DNA from: Pseudorhodoplanes sp049324435
GTDB taxonomy: Bacteria > Pseudomonadota > Alphaproteobacteria > Rhizobiales > Xanthobacteraceae
Assembly (NCBI GenBank): GCA_049324435.1
Contig: JBMOOQ010000023.1
Span: forward strand, 9,254 to 73,253
Length of the DNA: 64,000 nt
Reading direction: 5' to 3'
How positions within the stretch are numbered: position 1 is the stretch's first letter; every line of letters begins with the position of its first letter. This document shows, piece by piece, positions 26,481 to 35,106 of the stretch. Made by a program: the position numbers and the translations under genes. A model generated the notes under the pieces. The model worked only from the letters and a program-made list of their open reading frames with translations, was not told where the DNA came from and made no database searches.

Positions 26481-28652
26481 CTAATAAAAACTCTGCGGAT
26501 CGATATCGACTTCCAGCTTCAGACTCCCCCGCGGCTTGGGCGCGTGCTCCAGCCAGCCGCGCACATAATACGACAGATCGAAATTGCGCGGCGACTTGAC
26601 GAGCAGGCGAAAGCGATAACGCCCGCGCACCACCGCAAGCGGCGCTTCTGCAGGGCCCAGCACGCGGACATTGTCGTCGAGCGGTGAGGCCGCCGCGAGC
26701 TTCTTCGCAAAGCTTTCGGTCTCGTGCTTGTCTGCGCCGGACACGATCAGCGCGGCGAGCCGGCCGAATGGCGGATAAGAGGTCGCCTCGCGCTGCGCGA
26801 TCTCGGTGTCGTAGAACGCATCGCGGTTGCCGGAAATCAGCGCGCGCATCACCGGATGCTCGGGCTGATGCGTCTGCAGGAAGCCCTGGCCCTGCCCGGC
26901 CTCGCGGCCGGCGCGCCCCGCCACCTGATGCAGAAGCTGGAAGCTTCGCTCCGCCGCGCGCGGATCGCCATTCGCAAGGCCGAGATCGGCATCGACGATG
27001 CCGACGAGATTGAGCTTCGGGAAGTGATGGCCCTTGGCCACGAGCTGGGTGCCGATGATGATGTCGAACTTTCCTTCCGCGACGCCGTCGAGCTCTTCGC
27101 GCAGCCGCTCGACCGATTCAAGAAGATCGCTGGAGAGCACGATGGTGCGCGCATCCGGAAACAGAGCCGCGGCCTCTTCCTGCAGCCGCTCGACGCCGGG
27201 ACCTACGGCTGCGAACGAGTCCACCGCGTTGCATTGCGGGCAGGTCTTCGGCTGCGGCATCGAGAAGCCGCAATGGTGGCAGACCAGCCGCCGCTTGAAC
27301 CGGTGATCCACCAGCCAGGCGTCGCAATTGCCGCAGGCGAGCCGGTAGCCGCAGGAGCGGCAGAGCGTCAGCGGGGCGTAACCGCGCCGGTTCAGGAACA
27401 GAAGCGCCTGCTCCTTCTTCTCCAGGGCGAGCTTGATGGCTTCTGCGAGCCTCGGCGCGATGAAGCGTCCGCGCGGCGGGCCTTCGGTGCGCATATCAAT
27501 GGCTTCGATATGCGGTAAGTGCTGACCGCCGAACCGCTCGGGCAATTTCAGCCGAGCATAACGGTTTCTACGAGCATTGACCTCGGTCTCGACCGATGGC
27601 GTTGCCGACGACAGGATGACCGGAATTTTTGCGCTGTGGGCGCGCACCACCGCCATGTCGCGGGCGTGATAATGCACGCCGTCTTCCTGCTTGTAGGCCG
27701 GATCATGCTCCTCATCGACGATGATCAGACCAAGATCCGGATATGGCAGAAACAGCGCCGAGCGCGCGCCGACCACGACCGAGACTTCACCAGCACTGAG
27801 CGCCGCATAGGTGCGGGCGCGCTTGCGCGGCGGCAGCTGCGAATGCCACTCCGCGGGCCGCACGCCGAACCGCTGCTCGAAGCGGTTGAGGAATTGCGTC
27901 GTCAGCGCGATTTCCGGCATCAGGATAAGCGATTGACGTCCTTTACGAATATTCTCCGCCACGGCCTCGAAATAGACCTCGGTCTTGCCCGACCCGGTGA
28001 CGCCGTCGATCAGAAAGGCCGCGAATCCGCCGGTGCGGACGGCCTCGCGGAGCGTATCCGCAGCCTTCGCCTGGGCCTCCGTCAGCTCGGGCGAAACGTG
28101 AGCGGGATCAGGCGGATAGGCGACCGGCTCGGGCGGCAGGACCAGCGTTTCCAGGGTGCCTTCGTCGATCAGCCCGTCGATCACGCCGGTGGAGACGCCG
28201 GCTTCCTGGGCGAGATCGCTCTTGGCACGCGCCATGCCGTCCTGAGCTAACACCTTGAGAACACGCGCTCTTGCCGTGGTCATGCGCTGCGGCGCCGGAC
28301 CGGCCAGCCGCACGCCGACCTTCTCGCGCGCGGGCCCCTGCGCGCCCATGCGCAGCGCCATGCCGACCACGGTGCCGCGTGCGCCGAGCGTGTAATCCGC
28401 CACCCAGTCGAGGAAATTCCGCAGCTCCGCGGGCAGCGGCGGCACGTCGAGTTTCGCGTCTACGTCCTTGAGCTTGTTGTGCAATCCGGGACGCGGCTCG
28501 GCCTCCCCCCACACCACGCCGGCATAGTCTCTGGGGCCCAAAGGAACCGCGACGATATCGCCCGCGGCGAGCGTCATCCCCGCCGGCACGCGGTAGGTAT
28601 AGGCGCGGTCGAGCGCGACCGGCAGGATCACATCGACGGTCTTCTGGTTCAT
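26481..28652 (-). CDS. priA: primosomal protein N' (replication restart helicase PriA)
   Basis: 3'-to-5' DNA helicase that reloads the replisome at stalled forks, 723 residues. The N-terminal DNA-binding region is followed by helicase motifs FLIDGVTGSGKTEV (about 212-225), the DEEH box in IIVDEEHDPAYKQEDG and GTQLVAKGHHFP. The zinc-binding Cys pairs are CRSCGYRLACGNC and CHHCGFSMPQPKTCPQC. Length is normal. Its stop codon is immediately followed by the possible GTG start of the low-GC nuclease gene. In many relatives priA lies next to atpH; here the SulP-to-nuclease segment lies between them. Confidence 0.98.
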   Translation of the reverse strand: MNQKTVDVILPVALDRAYTYRVPAGMTLAAGDIVAVPLGPRDYAGVVWGEAEPRPGLHNKLKDVDAKLDVPPLPAELRNFLDWVADYTLGARGTVVGMALRMGAQGPAREKVGVRLAGPAPQRMTTARARVLKVLAQDGMARAKSDLAQEAGVSTGVIDGLIDEGTLETLVLPPEPVAYPPDPAHVSPELTEAQAKAADTLREAVRTGGFAAFLIDGVTGSGKTEVYFEAVAENIRKGRQSLILMPEIALTTQFLNRFEQRFGVRPAEWHSQLPPRKRARTYAALSAGEVSVVVGARSALFLPYPDLGLIIVDEEHDPAYKQEDGVHYHARDMAVVRAHSAKIPVILSSATPSVETEVNARRNRYARLKLPERFGGQHLPHIEAIDMRTEGPPRGRFIAPRLAEAIKLALEKKEQALLFLNRRGYAPLTLCRSCGYRLACGNCDAWLVDHRFKRRLVCHHCGFSMPQPKTCPQCNAVDSFAAVGPGVERLQEEAAALFPDARTIVLSSDLLESVERLREELDGVAEGKFDIIIGTQLVAKGHHFPKLNLVGIVDADLGLANGDPRAAERSFQLLHQVAGRAGREAGQGQGFLQTHQPEHPVMRALISGNRDAFYDTEIAQREATSYPPFGRLAALIVSGADKHETESFAKKLAAASPLDDNVRVLGPAEAPLAVVRGRYRFRLLVKSPRNFDLSYYVRGWLEHAPKPRGSLKLEVDIDPQSFY

Positions 28653-28722
28653 GAGGGAATGAGACTCACCCGATTCCGGGGGCTTAAGGAAGGGTGAAGG
28701 ATCGCGATGGGATAAGGATCGT

Positions 28723-29676
28723 ATGCCCGAACGCGACGATGATCTGCCATTCCCGGCCGACGTTTCCGCAGAAATTCTGCGGTGGCTGGCGTTTCTCGGC
28801 GACCAGAAACGGATGTCGCCGAAGACCGTCGAGGCCTACCGCCGCGACGTCATCCAGTTCCTCCTATTTATGGCGGACCACCTCGGCGGCCAGCCCTCCC
28901 TTGCGGATCTCGCCGCATTGTCGCCGCAGGATGTCCGCGCCTTTATGGCGGCCCGCCGCGCCAAAGGAATTGGTGCCCGCAGCCTGATGCGCCAGCTCGC
29001 CGGTGCGCGCAGCTTCGCGCGTTTTCTGGAGCGCAACGGCAAGGGCAAGGTCGGCGCGCTGAATGCGGTGCGCGCGCCGAAAATTCCGAAGACCTTGCCA
29101 AAGCCGCTCGCGGTCCCGCAGGCGAAGCGCCTCCCCGACATCGATTTGCGCGCAGGCGAGGAGCGCGAGCCATGGATCTTCGCGCGCGATGCCGCCGTGC
29201 TGGCGCTGCTTTATGGTTCTGGCTTGCGTATCGCGGAAGCGCTGTCGCTCAAGCTGCGCGATGTTCCGGAACCCGGTGGCCGCGATACGATGACAGTTAC
29301 AGGCAAGGGCAACAAGGCACGGATGGTACCGGTGCTCCCGGCTGTGACCGCCATGATCCGCGATTATATCGCGCTTTGCCCCTATGACCTGCCGGACGAC
29401 GGCCCGCTCTTTGTCGGCGCCAAGGGCGGCCCGCTCTCGCCGCGCATCATCCAGCTCACCATGGAGCGGCTGCGCGGTGCGCTGGGCTTGCCGGATACCG
29501 CGACGCCGCACGCACTTCGCCATTCGTTCGCGACGCATCTGCTCTCGCGCGGCGGCGACCTGCGTGCCATCCAGGAATTGCTGGGCCATGCCTCACTCTC
29601 GACCACGCAGATCTACACGGCCGTGGATACCGAGCGGCTGCTGGATGCATACAACGCGGCCCACCCGAGGGCGTAA
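28723..29676 (+). CDS. xerC: tyrosine recombinase XerC
   Basis: Chromosome-dimer resolution recombinase acting at dif with XerD and FtsK, 317 residues. It has an N-terminal SAM-like core-binding domain (about 15-105) and the catalytic domain with Arg in YGSGLRIAEALSL, HALRHSFATHL (His-Arg), LLGHAS and the nucleophile Tyr in STTQIYTAVD. AAGGA precedes the ATG. It is divergent from priA, as in related genomes. Nothing nearby suggests a mobile-element integrase role. Confidence 0.96.
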   Translation: MPERDDDLPFPADVSAEILRWLAFLGDQKRMSPKTVEAYRRDVIQFLLFMADHLGGQPSLADLAALSPQDVRAFMAARRAKGIGARSLMRQLAGARSFARFLERNGKGKVGALNAVRAPKIPKTLPKPLAVPQAKRLPDIDLRAGEEREPWIFARDAAVLALLYGSGLRIAEALSLKLRDVPEPGGRDTMTVTGKGNKARMVPVLPAVTAMIRDYIALCPYDLPDDGPLFVGAKGGPLSPRIIQLTMERLRGALGLPDTATPHALRHSFATHLLSRGGDLRAIQELLGHASLSTTQIYTAVDTERLLDAYNAAHPRA

Positions 29677-29817
29677 TCACAGGCGGCCTAAGATGCAGCA
29701 AGCGGGCAAAGGCAACCCATTTTGACGTTGATATGACACCACCCTCCGCCTTCCGGACGCTTGCGAATTTGCGCGCGCGAGTCCATCGTCCGCCTCCGTT
29801 TTTCGAGGGGTGATCCG

Positions 29818-30471
29818 ATGAGCCACGGCGTCCATGCGGTCCAGCACGAGGTCGAGCACGAAATCAAGCATGAGGATGAGCATCACAAGCACGGGAGCGG
29901 CGATGGCGAGACCACGCTGTCGCAGAACAAGAAGATCGCGCTTCTGATCGCGGTGATCGCTCTGTGCCTGGCCTTTTCCGAGACCCTCGGAAAGAGCGCG
30001 CAAACCTCGGCGCTCAACTACCAGATCGAAGCATCCAACCTCTGGAATTTCTTCCAGGCCAAGAACATCCGCCGCACGAACACTATCGTCGCATCCGAAG
30101 CGATGAAAGCCGAACTTGCGACCACAACCGACGAGGCGCGCAAGGCGGTTCTGGCGAAACAGATCGCGGAATGGGAGAAGACCGCAGCACGCTATCGTTC
30201 CGAGCCGGAGGCCGGCGGCGGTAAGGGCGAAGGCACGGTCGAACTCGCGCGGCGCGCCATCGAGGAACAGAAGAAGCGCGACGATGCCCTCGCGAAATAC
30301 CATCATTACGAGGTGGCATCGGCGGCCTTCCAGATCGCGATCGTTCTCGCTTCTGCCACTGTAATTACCGGGATGATGCTCCTGACCTATGCTTCGATCG
30401 CACTGGCGGTTGTTGGCGTCGGCTTTATGGGAATTGGCCTTTTCGCCCCTCACCTCGTCCATCTATTCTGA
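29818..30471 (+). CDS. DUF4337 family membrane protein
   Basis: 217 residues with a His/Glu-rich cytoplasmic start (VQHEVEHEIKHEDEHHKH), one membrane helix at about 38-58, a long charged helical region (about 70-160, coiled-coil-like) and two C-terminal membrane helices (about 165-215). This matches DUF4337, whose function is unknown. GAGGGG lies upstream of the ATG. The His-rich start could bind metal, but nothing else supports that. Confidence 0.85.
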   Translation: MSHGVHAVQHEVEHEIKHEDEHHKHGSGDGETTLSQNKKIALLIAVIALCLAFSETLGKSAQTSALNYQIEASNLWNFFQAKNIRRTNTIVASEAMKAELATTTDEARKAVLAKQIAEWEKTAARYRSEPEAGGGKGEGTVELARRAIEEQKKRDDALAKYHHYEVASAAFQIAIVLASATVITGMMLLTYASIALAVVGVGFMGIGLFAPHLVHLF

Positions 30472-30488
30472 AGACCGGTCAACGCCTC

Positions 30489-30980
30489 ATGAGCAAACCG
30501 CCTGTTCCGATGAGGCATAATGCCGTGCGGGCCTGTACCGTCGTCGGCCTGCTCTGTCTTGCCACGCCTCCCGTTCATGCCAGCGGCGGCTTGAGCTGCG
30601 ACGCAACCGACAAGGCGATCAAGTTTGCGGTGGAAGCCGGGGTCAGCCGCGGGACGGGCTCCGGCATCTTCAGTTTCAAGGGCGAACTGGACATTCTCGC
30701 ACCCGGCGCGCCGGCTGATTTCCGCAAGCTCGAATTCGGCAAGGAGCATCTCACCCAGCAATGGCTCGACAACCGCAACCTCAAGCTCCGCATCTACCGC
30801 GAGCGTGACGGCGAGCCGCATGGATATGTCGACATCGTGATCGAGGCCTGGCCGAAGAAGGGTGCCGAAGACCTCGAATTTCGCGGCGGTTATACGCTGA
30901 CGATATTTGATATGCCGAAGGGTGGCGGCAGCGGCAAAACCACGGTCCTCAAGGGCCGGATCACCTGCTCCGGCGAATAA
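30489..30980 (+). CDS. exported protein of unknown function
   Basis: 163 residues. Not recognised. The signal peptide (hydrophobic about 14-27, ending VHA) is followed by a mature part with one Cys near each end (LSCDATDK and ITCSGE), suggesting a disulfide that closes the fold. The rest looks beta-rich (GIFSFKGELDILAPGAPADF, LKLRIYRERDGEPHGYVDIVIEAWP). It begins 17 bases after the DUF4337 gene on the same strand, so the two may be co-transcribed. Confidence 0.75.
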   Translation: MSKPPVPMRHNAVRACTVVGLLCLATPPVHASGGLSCDATDKAIKFAVEAGVSRGTGSGIFSFKGELDILAPGAPADFRKLEFGKEHLTQQWLDNRNLKLRIYRERDGEPHGYVDIVIEAWPKKGAEDLEFRGGYTLTIFDMPKGGGSGKTTVLKGRITCSGE

Positions 30981-31042
30981 ACATTTCGTGTGCGCCGCTG
31001 CGAAGGCGTTTCCCCCGCGTTATTTACACGGCGAGGGAGTTC

Positions 31043-31291
31043 ATGCGTATGAAGCACCACGTGATAGCATTGGCCGAAGCAGTACGGCTGGCCCGCCGGG
31101 AGCTGGAACATCTGGGCGATACCGGCGAGCGCGCATCAACAGATATGGCTCTCAGACGCCTGACAGAATTGCTGGAAAGCGAGGACGTCAGTGTCGCACT
31201 GGCTGCGCTCGACCCGGTCGATGATGCGCCGTCGATGAAGTCCGATCCGCCGGTCGACCTTCGTGTGCCATACCCGTGGCGCAAGCACTGA
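31043..31291 (+). CDS. small protein of unknown function
   Basis: 82 residues, mostly helical in the first 55 (HHVIALAEAVRLARRELEHLG, MALRRLTELLESEDVSVALAAL), then an acidic and Pro-rich tail ending VPYPWRKH. GGGAG lies 4 bases before the ATG, which supports translation. No signal peptide and no recognised domain. It lies 62 bases after the exported protein gene. Confidence 0.65.
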   Translation: MRMKHHVIALAEAVRLARRELEHLGDTGERASTDMALRRLTELLESEDVSVALAALDPVDDAPSMKSDPPVDLRVPYPWRKH

Positions 31292-31390
31292 CGCTCCGCG
31301 CAAAATTTCAGCGGTCAAATTTTTCTGTCATCACGGCGAGCCGGCTGGTGCGGGCATCGCCCCTTTCCGGCATTGCCGGTTTCATCGCCC

Positions 31391-32158
31391 TCAGACCCGC
31401 ACCATGCCGCCATCGACATAGAGCGTCTGGCCGGTCATGAAGGCGGAATCGTCGCTCGCCAGAAACGACACGACGCCCACAAGATCGGAGGGCATCTGGA
31501 CCCGCCGGATCGGCTGCAGCTTTGCGATCTGCTCGAACTCTTCATCCATGCTGGCGCGGCCCGGGCGCGGGGCGCGGCCCTCGGTTCCCGGCGTGCGGGT
31601 CAGACTCGGCGAGATCGCATTCACGGTGACGCCATGATTGCCCATCTCCGTTGCCAGCGCCCGGGTGAAGCCGACCACGCCACCCTTGCTGGCGATGTAA
31701 TGCGTGTATCCCGACGCCACCGTGTTGAAGGTCGAGGACGAGAGATTGATGATGCGGCCCCAGCCGCGACGCTTCATGCCGGGCGCAAACGCCTTGGTGA
31801 CCAGAAACACCGCGTCGAGATTGAGCGCCATTACCCGCCGCCAGTCGGCGAAGGTCACCTGCTCGAACGGCTGGATTGGATAGATGCCGGCATTGTTGAC
31901 GAGGATATCGCAGCGGCCGAACCGCATCTCGACTTCGGCGGCGAGATAGCTAACGGATTCTTCCGATGTGACATCGCAGATGACGCTCATCGCCTCGCGG
32001 CCGGCGCCTTCCACCAGCGCCGCGGTCTCGTCGCAGGGCTTGATATCGACCAGGACGACATTCGCGCCGTCCTGCGCCAGCCGCTGCGCAAAGGCCTGAC
32101 CGAGCCCGCCAGCAGCACCGGTGACGAGGGCGATCTTGCCGTTCAGAGATGCCGCCAT
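31391..32158 (-). CDS. short-chain dehydrogenase/reductase (FabG-like)
   Basis: NAD(P)-dependent oxidoreductase of the classical SDR type, 255 residues from the ATG preceded by GAGGG. It has the Rossmann motif TGAAGGLG (about 13-20), NNAG, catalytic Ser in NLSSSTFN, YxxxK as YTHYIASK, and the C-terminal GQTLYVDGGMV. An insertion (TPGTEGRAPRPGRASMDEE) sits in the substrate loop. The substrate cannot be inferred; it is not within a fatty acid or PHB gene group. It lies downstream of lpd on the same strand. Confidence 0.9.
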   Translation of the reverse strand: MAASLNGKIALVTGAAGGLGQAFAQRLAQDGANVVLVDIKPCDETAALVEGAGREAMSVICDVTSEESVSYLAAEVEMRFGRCDILVNNAGIYPIQPFEQVTFADWRRVMALNLDAVFLVTKAFAPGMKRRGWGRIINLSSSTFNTVASGYTHYIASKGGVVGFTRALATEMGNHGVTVNAISPSLTRTPGTEGRAPRPGRASMDEEFEQIAKLQPIRRVQMPSDLVGVVSFLASDDSAFMTGQTLYVDGGMVRV

Positions 32159-32210
32159 CGCACCCTCTACCTGCACACCTCCCCCGGCTAACGCAGGGAG
32201 GAGGCTAGCA

Positions 32211-33611
32211 TCACATGTGAATCGCGCGCTTGTCGACCGCGAGCGCCGCCTCCTTCACCGCTTCCGGCAAGGTCGGATGCGCGTGGCAGGTGCGCGCGAT
32301 GTCTTCCGCCGCGGCGCCGAATTCCATCGCGACCGCCGCTTCCGCGATCATGTTGCCGGCATCGGCACCGACGATATGGACGCCGAGCACGCGATCGGTC
32401 CTGGCATCGGCGAGAATTTTCACGAATCCGTCGGTCTGCTGGTTGGCCTTGGCTCTGCCGTTCGCGGTGAACGGAAACTTTCCGACATTGTAGGCGACAC
32501 CGGCCGCCTTCAGATCGTCCTCGGCCTTTCCGACCGACGCGATCTCCGGATAGGTGTAAACGACTGCGGGGATCACGTCGTAGTTTACGTGCCCGGCCTG
32601 GCCGGCAAGAATTTCAGCAACAGCAACCCCCTCATCCTCCGCCTTGTGTGCCAGCATCGGCCCGGCGATCACGTCGCCGATGGCGTAGATGCCGGGCACG
32701 CTGGTGGCAAAATGCGCGTCGGTCCTGACGCGGCCGCGTTCGTCGAGCGTAACGCCGACCTCGGCAAGACCGAGCCCCTCTGTGTAAGGGATGCGGCCGA
32801 TGGCGACGAGCACCACATCGGCGTCGAGATTTTCGGCGTCGCCACCTTTCGCGGGCTCGACCTTGACCTTCAGTTTCTTGCCCGACGCATCGACGGCCGA
32901 AACCTTGGAGCCGAGCTTGAATGCCATGCCCTGCTTCTCGAACAGGCGCTGCGACTGGCGCGCCACCTCGGAATCCATGCCTGGCAGAATGCGATCGAGG
33001 AATTCGACCACAGTGACCTGAGCGCCAAGCCGCCGCCAGACCGAGCCGAGTTCGAGACCGATCACGCCGGCGCCGATCACGATCAGCTTCTCCGGAACCT
33101 TGTCGAGCGCAATTGCGCCGGTCGACGACACGATGCGCTTCTCGTCGATCTCGATGCCCTTGAGCTTTGCGACATCGGAGCCGGTGGCGATGACAATATT
33201 TTTCGTCTCCAGCGTCTGGGTCTTGCCGTCTGCGCCCTTCACCTCGACCTTGCCGGGCGCCGCAATGCGGCCGGTGCCGAACACGACATCGATCTTGTTC
33301 TTCTTCATCAGGAAGTCGACGCCCTTGACGTTGCCGTCGACCGCCTCGTCCTTGAAGGCGAGCATCTGCTTCAGATCGAGCTTGGGCTTCGACACCCCGA
33401 TGCCCATCTTGGCGAAGCTGTGACCCGCTTCCTCGAACAATTCGGAGGCGTGCAGCAACGCCTTCGACGGAATACAGCCGACATTCAGGCAGGTGCCGCC
33501 GAGCGTCGCGCGCTTCTCGACCGCGGCTACCTTCATGCCGAGCTGGGCCGCACGGATGGCGCAGACATAACCGCCGGGGCCGGTACCGATGACGATGAGA
33601 TCGTAGGACAT
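32211..33611 (-). CDS. lpdA: dihydrolipoyl dehydrogenase (E3)
   Basis: FAD-dependent E3 component that reoxidises dihydrolipoamide, here next to the E1/E2 genes of 2-oxoglutarate dehydrogenase. 466 residues from the ATG at 33611 (MSYDLIVIG); upstream in-frame starts are less likely. FAD motif GTGPGGYVCAIRAAQLG, redox disulfide GGTCLNVGCIPSK, NAD motif GAGVIGLELGSVWRRLG and the active-site His in HAHPTLPEA. Operon order on the minus strand is sucA-sucB-lpdA. Confidence 0.98.
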   Translation of the reverse strand: MSYDLIVIGTGPGGYVCAIRAAQLGMKVAAVEKRATLGGTCLNVGCIPSKALLHASELFEEAGHSFAKMGIGVSKPKLDLKQMLAFKDEAVDGNVKGVDFLMKKNKIDVVFGTGRIAAPGKVEVKGADGKTQTLETKNIVIATGSDVAKLKGIEIDEKRIVSSTGAIALDKVPEKLIVIGAGVIGLELGSVWRRLGAQVTVVEFLDRILPGMDSEVARQSQRLFEKQGMAFKLGSKVSAVDASGKKLKVKVEPAKGGDAENLDADVVLVAIGRIPYTEGLGLAEVGVTLDERGRVRTDAHFATSVPGIYAIGDVIAGPMLAHKAEDEGVAVAEILAGQAGHVNYDVIPAVVYTYPEIASVGKAEDDLKAAGVAYNVGKFPFTANGRAKANQQTDGFVKILADARTDRVLGVHIVGADAGNMIAEAAVAMEFGAAAEDIARTCHAHPTLPEAVKEAALAVDKRAIHM

Positions 33612-33677
33612 CAAAAACGCCTTTTGCTTCTCCGCCATGCGCGGGCTGCTCCGCGCATCCATCATTCAAACAATGGC

Positions 33678-33712
33678 TTGCCGGATCACGCCGCTGCGCG
33701 GCGGTCCGGCAA
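33678..33712. repeat. palindromic element between sucB and lpdA, family G
   Basis: TTGCCGGA at 33678-33685 and TCCGGCAA at 33705-33712, with an inner GCCGC/GCGGC hairpin. It lies in the 112-base spacer inside the operon. Confidence 0.7.
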
Positions 33713-33723
33713 TGACCAACCAA

Positions 33724-34989
33724 TCACAGATCCAGAATGAGCCTTGCCGGGTCTTCCAGCACTTCCTTGACCCGCACGAGGAACGTCACCGCCTCGCGGC
33801 CGTCGACGATGCGGTGATCGTAGGACAAAGCAAGATACATCATCGGGCGAATCTCGACCTTGCCGCCGATCGCGACCGGGCGCTCCTGGATCTTGTGCAT
33901 GCCGAGGATGCCCGACTGCGGCGCGTTGAGGATCGGCGTCGACATCAATGAACCGTAGACGCCGCCATTCGAAATCGTGAAGGTGCCGCCCTGCATTTCC
34001 TCGATCTTGAGCTGGCCGTCGCGCGCGCGCTTGCCGGCGTCGGCGATCTCCTTCTCGATCTGCGCCAGCGACTTGAGATCGCAATCGCGGATCACCGGAA
34101 CCACAAGGCCCTTCTCGGTGCCGACCGCGACGCCGATATGGTAGTAGTTCTTGTAGATGATGTCGCCGCCATCGATCTCGGCATTGACCGCGGGGATATC
34201 CTTCAGCGCCTGTACGCAGGCCCGCACGAAGAAGCCCATGAAGCCGAGCTTCACGCCGGTCTTCTTCTCGAACGCATCCTTGTAGTGGCTGCGCAGCTCC
34301 ATCACTGCCTTCATGTCGACCTCGTTGAAGGTCGTGAGCATGGCGGCCGTGTTCTGCGCATCCTTCAGCCGGCGCGCGATGGTTGCGCGCAGCCGCGTCA
34401 TCTTCACGCGCTCCTCGCGCGCGGCGTCGTCTGCCGGCGACGGCGCGCGGACCTGAACCGCGGCGGGCGCCGGCGACGGCGCAGGCGCCGCAGCCGCGCG
34501 CTCGATCGCGGCCATCATGTCGCCCTTGGTGACGCGGCCATCCTTGCCGGTGCCCGGAACGGTCGAGGGCTCGACGCCCGACTCCGCCGCCATCTTGCGC
34601 ACCGATGGCGCCAACGGCATGTCGCCGGACGGCTTCGGCGTTGACGATTCGACCTTGTCCTGCGCGCGCGGCGCGATCTCTGCGGGACCCGCCTTGATCG
34701 GAGCGGTCGTCGTCTGCTTCTTGTCCGGAGCACCGGTTGTGGTCGCCGCCCCGGCACCGTCCTTGATCTGACCGAGCAGCGCACCGACCGCGACGGTCTC
34801 GCCATCCTTTGCGGCAATCGCTTCGAGCACGCCCGCGGCCGGCGCCGGCACTTCAATCGTCACCTTGTCGGTTTCAAGCTCGACCAGCGGCTCGTCGACC
34901 GCGACGGCGTCACCCGGCTTTTTGAACCATTTGCCGATGGTCGCTTCGGTGACGGATTCGCCAAGGGTGGGAACGCGGATGTCGGTCAT
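33724..34989 (-). CDS. sucB: 2-oxoglutarate dehydrogenase E2 (dihydrolipoyllysine succinyltransferase)
   Basis: Transfers the succinyl group to CoA; core of the E2 complex. 421 residues. Lipoyl domain (about 1-76) with the modified Lys in ELETDKVTIEVPAP, an Ala/Pro-rich linker, the peripheral-subunit-binding domain (about 125-160: APSVRKMAAESGVEPSTVPGTGKDGRVTKGD), a second linker, and the catalytic domain with SYDHRIVDGREAV. The start at 34989 gives the standard MTDIRVPTLGESVTEA; no good Shine-Dalgarno is seen. Confidence 0.98.
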   Translation of the reverse strand: MTDIRVPTLGESVTEATIGKWFKKPGDAVAVDEPLVELETDKVTIEVPAPAAGVLEAIAAKDGETVAVGALLGQIKDGAGAATTTGAPDKKQTTTAPIKAGPAEIAPRAQDKVESSTPKPSGDMPLAPSVRKMAAESGVEPSTVPGTGKDGRVTKGDMMAAIERAAAAPAPSPAPAAVQVRAPSPADDAAREERVKMTRLRATIARRLKDAQNTAAMLTTFNEVDMKAVMELRSHYKDAFEKKTGVKLGFMGFFVRACVQALKDIPAVNAEIDGGDIIYKNYYHIGVAVGTEKGLVVPVIRDCDLKSLAQIEKEIADAGKRARDGQLKIEEMQGGTFTISNGGVYGSLMSTPILNAPQSGILGMHKIQERPVAIGGKVEIRPMMYLALSYDHRIVDGREAVTFLVRVKEVLEDPARLILDL

Positions 34990-35054
34990 GGTTTCGGTCT
35001 GCCTGTGCAGGTTCGGTTTGCGCAAGCCGGCTTCGGGCGGCCTGCGGTCAGTGA

Positions 35055-35100
35055 CGATGGTCCTTCGAGGGCCGCTGCGCGGCCGCCTCAGGACGACGGA
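35055..35100. repeat. palindromic element between sucA and sucB, family F
   Basis: GTCCTTCGAGG and CCTCAGGACGAC flank a GGCCGC-TGC-GCGGCC hairpin. It lies in the spacer inside the sucA-sucB-lpdA operon and has no coding potential. Confidence 0.65.
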
Positions 35101-35106
35101 AAAGAT

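Noticed and set aside
28723..29676. XerC as the integrase of a genomic island
   Set aside because: Motifs and the priA neighbourhood fit the housekeeping recombinase; no tRNA, attachment repeats or phage genes lie nearby.
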